From: Ectothiorhodospiraceae bacterium
Lineage (GTDB): Bacteria > Pseudomonadota > Gammaproteobacteria > Nitrococcales > Aquisalimonadaceae
Reading direction: 5' to 3'
DNA length: 64,000 bases
Assembly (NCBI GenBank): GCA_020831885.1
Contig: JAFIFU010000007.1
Coordinates: 52,311-116,310 of the forward strand
Part shown: piece by piece, positions 60,839 to 64,000 of the stretch
Position numbering within the stretch: position 1 is the stretch's first letter
Layout of the letters: each line of letters starts with the position of its first letter
Made by a program: the position numbers and the translations under genes
Notes under the pieces: generated by a model
Told to the model about the DNA's origin: nothing
Databases searched by the model: none
What the model saw: the letters and a program-made list of their open reading frames with translations, nothing else

Positions 60839-62929
60839 ATGGACATCCGCCGTGCCGCGATGCTGCTGGCGCTACCCGCGAGCCTGCTGGGTCTCCCCGC
60901 CTTGGCGGTGGAGCCGCCGGATACCGGCGTGGATGCGGAGCCGCCTGCCGGCACCTTGCCACCGCTGGTGGTGACGGCGCCGCGCCTGGCCCGCGCGCTG
61001 GAAGAATTTCCGGCCGCCACCACCGTGGTGGAGGAGGATGCGCTGCAGCGGGCTCGGCAGGGGTTGCAGTTGGACGAGGCCATCAACCGCGTGCCGGGCG
61101 TATTCACCCAGAACCGCTACAACTTTGCTCAGAATCTCCGCATTTCCATGCGCGGTTTCGGCGCCCGATCCCCGTTCGGTGTTCGCGGCATCCGCGTCCT
61201 GGTGGACGGGATTCCGGAAACCCTGCCGGACGGGCAGTCCCAACTGGACATGATCGATCTCGAGAGTGCCGAACGGGTGGAGATCATTCGCGGGCCGGCG
61301 TCCGTGCTGTACGGTAATGCCAGCGGGGGTGTGGTGGACGTGCATACCCGGGACGGCCCGCCCAGCCCTTACGGCCAGATCCGGGGCACGGTGGGCGGTG
61401 ACGGCTTTCAACGCCTGGGCGTGCAGGGCGGCGGCCGGCACGAGAACCTGAGCTACCACCTCAGCGCCTGGGACATGCGCTATGACGGTTACCGGGATCA
61501 TGCGGAGACGGAAAAACGCCTGCTCCACGGGAAGGCTCGCTATAGCGTTGATCACAGGCGCAGCCTTACCGCCGTGATCAGTGTGCTGGACCAGCCGCTG
61601 GGTCAGGATCCCGGGGCACTGACCCGTGGTGAGTTGCGGGATGATCGCCGGGCCGCCGCGCCGATGGCAGAGGCACTGGATGCAGGCCAGGAGGTCGAAC
61701 AGCAGCGGCTCGGGCTGATCTACACCGACACGGATTTGGCCGGCGGCGAGCTGCGTTTGCGCACCCATCTGACGCGGCGGGACTTCGAACAGCAGCTACC
61801 GTTCCCCGGCCCCAGCCGTATCGCCTTCGATCGCGCCTTTTACGGCGCCGGCGCGGAGTACAGCGGTGCCACCCGCTTGGCCGGGCGGCCCGTGCGATTT
61901 CTGGTGGGGGCCGAGCTGGACCGTCAGGAGGACGATCGCCAGCGGTACACCGTGGATGTCGCGGGAACCACCACCGGCCAGGTTCAGGACGAGATGCAGA
62001 CGGCGCTGGCCGGTGGCGTGTTCGCCCAGGCGGATGTGGATCTGACCCGGATGCTGGATCTGACGCTGGGGGTACGCTATGACCACGTGCGTTTCCGCAT
62101 CCACGACCGCCTGCGGGCCGACGGCGATGACAGCGGCACGCGCCGCTATGACGAAGTCAGTTATCTGGCGGGACTGGGGTGGCAGCTTCACCCGGATCAT
62201 CGCCTGTACCTGAACGCGGCCACCGCCTTCGAGACGCCCACGTTCACCGAGTTCGCCGTGCAGGGCGGGGGTGGCTTCAACCCGGATATCGAACCGCAGC
62301 AGGCGGTGAACCTGGAACTCGGTGCCAAGGGGTTTCTCGGGGATAACCTGCGCTACGACGCGGCGGCGTTCCTGGTGCGAACCCGGGACGAGATCGTGAA
62401 CATCGAGACGGACGGTAACGCCTATGCCAATGCCGGCCGCACCCGCCGCTACGGGCTGGAGCTGGGGCTGGATTACTTCCTTACGCCGGACTGGAGCCTG
62501 GGAGCGGCTTACACCTGGTCCGACTTCCGTTTCCGCCGGTTCGAGGATCCTGCAACCGGCGAGGAACTGCGGGGGCAGCGCTTGCCCGGTATTCCGGAAC
62601 ACGTATTGTTCGCCGAACTGGCCTACCTTCCACCCATGGGCTACTACGCCGTGGTGGACGCCCTGGTGGCCGGCAATCTCTACGCCGACAATGCCAACGA
62701 GGTCCGCGTTGCCGGCTTCGGGGTGATCAATGCCCGCGCCGGACGCCGCTGGCTGCCCGCCAGACAGGGGGAGCTGGAGGTGTTTGTTGCGCTGAACAAC
62801 CTGCTGGACCGGGACTATATCGCCAACACACGCATCAATGCGAACCCCGGGCTGGCGGTGGAGAACCGGCGTTACTTCGAACCGGCGCCGGGGCGGAACG
62901 CGTTCGGCGGTATCCGCTATACGTTCTGA
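60839..62929 (+). CDS. TonB-dependent outer-membrane receptor
   Basis: 696 residues from MDIRRAAMLLALPASLLGLP (signal peptide, cut near ALA at 21-23). A TonB-box-like PPLVVTAPRL is at about residues 41-50. The plug domain contains RISMRGFGARSPFGVRGIRV and ESAERVEIIRGPASVLYGNA. The barrel ends GGIRYTF with the C-terminal Phe. Such receptors import siderophores, heme, B12 or other large ligands using TonB energy. The FecA-like PAS VRGIRVLVDGIPETLPDGQS pattern is typical of siderophore or metal receptors. The ligand is unknown. Operon with the thioredoxin gene. Confidence 0.9.
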   Translation: MDIRRAAMLLALPASLLGLPALAVEPPDTGVDAEPPAGTLPPLVVTAPRLARALEEFPAATTVVEEDALQRARQGLQLDEAINRVPGVFTQNRYNFAQNLRISMRGFGARSPFGVRGIRVLVDGIPETLPDGQSQLDMIDLESAERVEIIRGPASVLYGNASGGVVDVHTRDGPPSPYGQIRGTVGGDGFQRLGVQGGGRHENLSYHLSAWDMRYDGYRDHAETEKRLLHGKARYSVDHRRSLTAVISVLDQPLGQDPGALTRGELRDDRRAAAPMAEALDAGQEVEQQRLGLIYTDTDLAGGELRLRTHLTRRDFEQQLPFPGPSRIAFDRAFYGAGAEYSGATRLAGRPVRFLVGAELDRQEDDRQRYTVDVAGTTTGQVQDEMQTALAGGVFAQADVDLTRMLDLTLGVRYDHVRFRIHDRLRADGDDSGTRRYDEVSYLAGLGWQLHPDHRLYLNAATAFETPTFTEFAVQGGGGFNPDIEPQQAVNLELGAKGFLGDNLRYDAAAFLVRTRDEIVNIETDGNAYANAGRTRRYGLELGLDYFLTPDWSLGAAYTWSDFRFRRFEDPATGEELRGQRLPGIPEHVLFAELAYLPPMGYYAVVDALVAGNLYADNANEVRVAGFGVINARAGRRWLPARQGELEVFVALNNLLDRDYIANTRINANPGLAVENRRYFEPAPGRNAFGGIRYTF

Positions 62930-62965
62930 GGCATTTCCCGGCTGGCGTACGCACCACTGCTGCGC

Positions 62966-63412
62966 TCAGACCCGGAGTCGCCGCGCCACCTCCGGCTGTT
63001 CCCGCATGGTTTCCAGATCATCCGTGTCCGGGAGCCGGGGGCGGTCCCGCTCGCGATCGACGATGCATAGGAAACCCAGGGGTTCCTGGCCGGTGGCGTG
63101 GAACTGGTGCCAGGTATGGGGTGAAATGTAGACGCAGTCGTGCAGGTGCAGGGGTTCCACCCGGTCCTGCAGGATCACCTCCCCACCGCCCCGGATGATG
63201 AGCACCGCGTGCGGATGCTCGTGGTGTTCCAGGGATGAGTAACCGCCCGGCTGCACCTCGAAATAGCGGGTCAGAAAATTCAGCCGCTCCTCACCCTCAC
63301 CTTCCCCCAGCAGCGTCTGGCGGGTGATGTCGCGGAAACCGGTGCCTTCGGTCTTGTATTCCTTCAGTGGCACGTCCCAGCGGAAATTACGGGCGCGAAT
63401 GATCTTGGCCAT
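62966..63412 (-). CDS. Cupin protein, likely methylthioxylulose-phosphate sulfurylase type
   Basis: 148 residues from MAKIIRARNFRWDVPLKEYK. The cupin barrel shows SSLEHHEHPHAVLIIRGGGE (H-x-H-x-H ligand cluster) and LHLHDCVYISPHTWHQFHAT (second His), giving two metal-binding motifs. It lies directly downstream of a RuBisCO-like protein gene. In Rhodospirillum rubrum such a cupin removes methanethiol from 1-methylthio-xylulose 5-phosphate, made by the RuBisCO-like protein, feeding isoprenoid synthesis. The match of size, motifs and gene order supports that role here, as an inference. Confidence 0.75.
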   Translation of the reverse strand: MAKIIRARNFRWDVPLKEYKTEGTGFRDITRQTLLGEGEGEERLNFLTRYFEVQPGGYSSLEHHEHPHAVLIIRGGGEVILQDRVEPLHLHDCVYISPHTWHQFHATGQEPLGFLCIVDRERDRPRLPDTDDLETMREQPEVARRLRV

Positions 63413-63459
63413 ACCAATCTTCCCAGGTGTCGTCTCGGGCCGCGGTGGGTTCCCGATGT

Positions 63460-64000
63460 TCAGTCTCTGCCCAGCGCCTGCAGGAGGCCGCGGGCGGCGG
63501 CGGTGATGTCACCCTGCGCGTACAGACTGCCGCCGATCAGTACGATGGTATCCGGGCCGTATCGTTCAATCCAATGGGGCGCACTGCGGGCATCCATGCC
63601 GCCCCCGGGGGTGGGTGCGGCGGGCAGCAGCGCGCCCAGGGGTCGGCGGAGCGCGTCGTTGATCTGCCGGCAAGTGGCTTCACTGAAGCCGAAACGGCCG
63701 CCCGTGTTGGGATAGATGGATGCATCCGCCCCGGCCAGCCGGAACAGTTCCCCCAGCAGCAGCGCCGGCGTCAGACCGTGCTCCCCGCCCATCTGTCCGC
63801 CGGTGAGCGCCGGATGGGCCATCAGGGCAAGCCCGCTCCGGTCCCGCGCCCAACGCAGGCTGTCCAGGCCGCATAGCCAGGGACTGATCAGGACGCCCCG
63901 GCCGCCCGCGTTCCGGGCTGCCCGCAGGCGCTGCTCCAGCCGGTGTACCGGTGCGGGCACGTTCGGAAATGTGCGGCTGAGGCCCCCGGTCGCCCGCTTG
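63460..64000 (-). CDS. RuBisCO-like protein (form IV), partial at right edge
   Basis: The C-terminal 180 codons of the gene are present, and the 5' part is outside the window. The barrel end has LTGGQMGGEHGLTPALLLGE, then FRLAGADASIYPNTGGRFGF and APTPGGGMDA, with IVLIGGSLYAQGD near the end. These phosphate-binding and loop elements resemble form IV (RuBisCO-like) enzymes of sulfur salvage rather than carbon-fixing RuBisCO. Known members act as enolase or isomerase on 5-methylthioribulose phosphates. The adjacent cupin points to the methylthioribulose isomerase pathway. The subtype cannot be fixed without the N-terminal active-site half. Confidence 0.85.
   Translation of the reverse strand, partial: KRATGGLSRTFPNVPAPVHRLEQRLRAARNAGGRGVLISPWLCGLDSLRWARDRSGLALMAHPALTGGQMGGEHGLTPALLLGELFRLAGADASIYPNTGGRFGFSEATCRQINDALRRPLGALLPAAPTPGGGMDARSAPHWIERYGPDTIVLIGGSLYAQGDITAAARGLLQALGRD

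Overview
The window looks like chromosome from a high-GC gammaproteobacterium. SlyX, YajQ, DUF3581, HDOD, MscS and TRAP genes, FNR-type sites and gammaproteobacterial-style regulators support this, and the gene mix fits the Ectothiorhodospiraceae or related halophiles. That family-level placement is only an inference. No rRNA, tRNA, CRISPR array, prophage or intact insertion sequence was seen. About 67 protein genes are supported, mostly as short operons of one to three genes.

Layout. 1-12.8 kb: the end of an arsenite-type permease, a universal stress protein, a SulP transporter, a cupin, two AraC regulators, a SRPBCC protein, a serine hydrolase, a chemotaxis receptor, a GNAT, a MAPEG protein, the DUF1326/DUF2182 pair, and a hydrolase fused to a LuxR DNA-binding domain. 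13-19 kb: an HPF-like hibernation factor with a beta-barrel tail, a GNAT, a haloacid dehalogenase, a VOC protein, a divergent TetR/VOC pair with twin operators, and a LysR/azoreductase pair. 18.8-21.7 kb: an anaerobic ribonucleotide reductase operon. Its glycyl-radical segment lies in a separate small ORF, and it is controlled by a cobalamin riboswitch plus paired NrdR boxes. 22-30.6 kb: acetoacetyl-CoA reductase, acyl-CoA dehydrogenase, a CNNM-type membrane protein, a diguanylate cyclase, lactate permease and a hydrolase.

30.8-49.7 kb: HDOD, an outer-membrane barrel, a second chemotaxis receptor, small metabolic enzymes, OsmC, SlyX, YajQ, a tandem acyl-CoA dehydrogenase pair, two tandem-domain universal stress proteins flanking DUF3581, a split YiiD-like acetyltransferase/thioesterase pair, a PAS-GGDEF cyclase and a globin with an ideal FNR-type promoter. 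49.8-64 kb: an MBL-fold nuclease, an ATP-grasp ligase paired with a 676-residue protein that appears to carry a papain-like Cys/His/Asn centre, MscS, an ethylbenzene-dehydrogenase-related protein, a TRAP transporter split across two strands, a thioredoxin-like protein, a TonB receptor, and a cupin next to a RuBisCO-like protein.

The best candidate for an undescribed system is the ATP-grasp/cysteine-enzyme pair at 51471-54755, preceded by a 17-bp inverted repeat. The layered control of the split nrdD operon comes next. A family of short dispersed palindromic repeats (consensus AGGGAAGCGCTGATCTATTC, then CCATGG) sits in many intergenic spaces, often touching stop codons.
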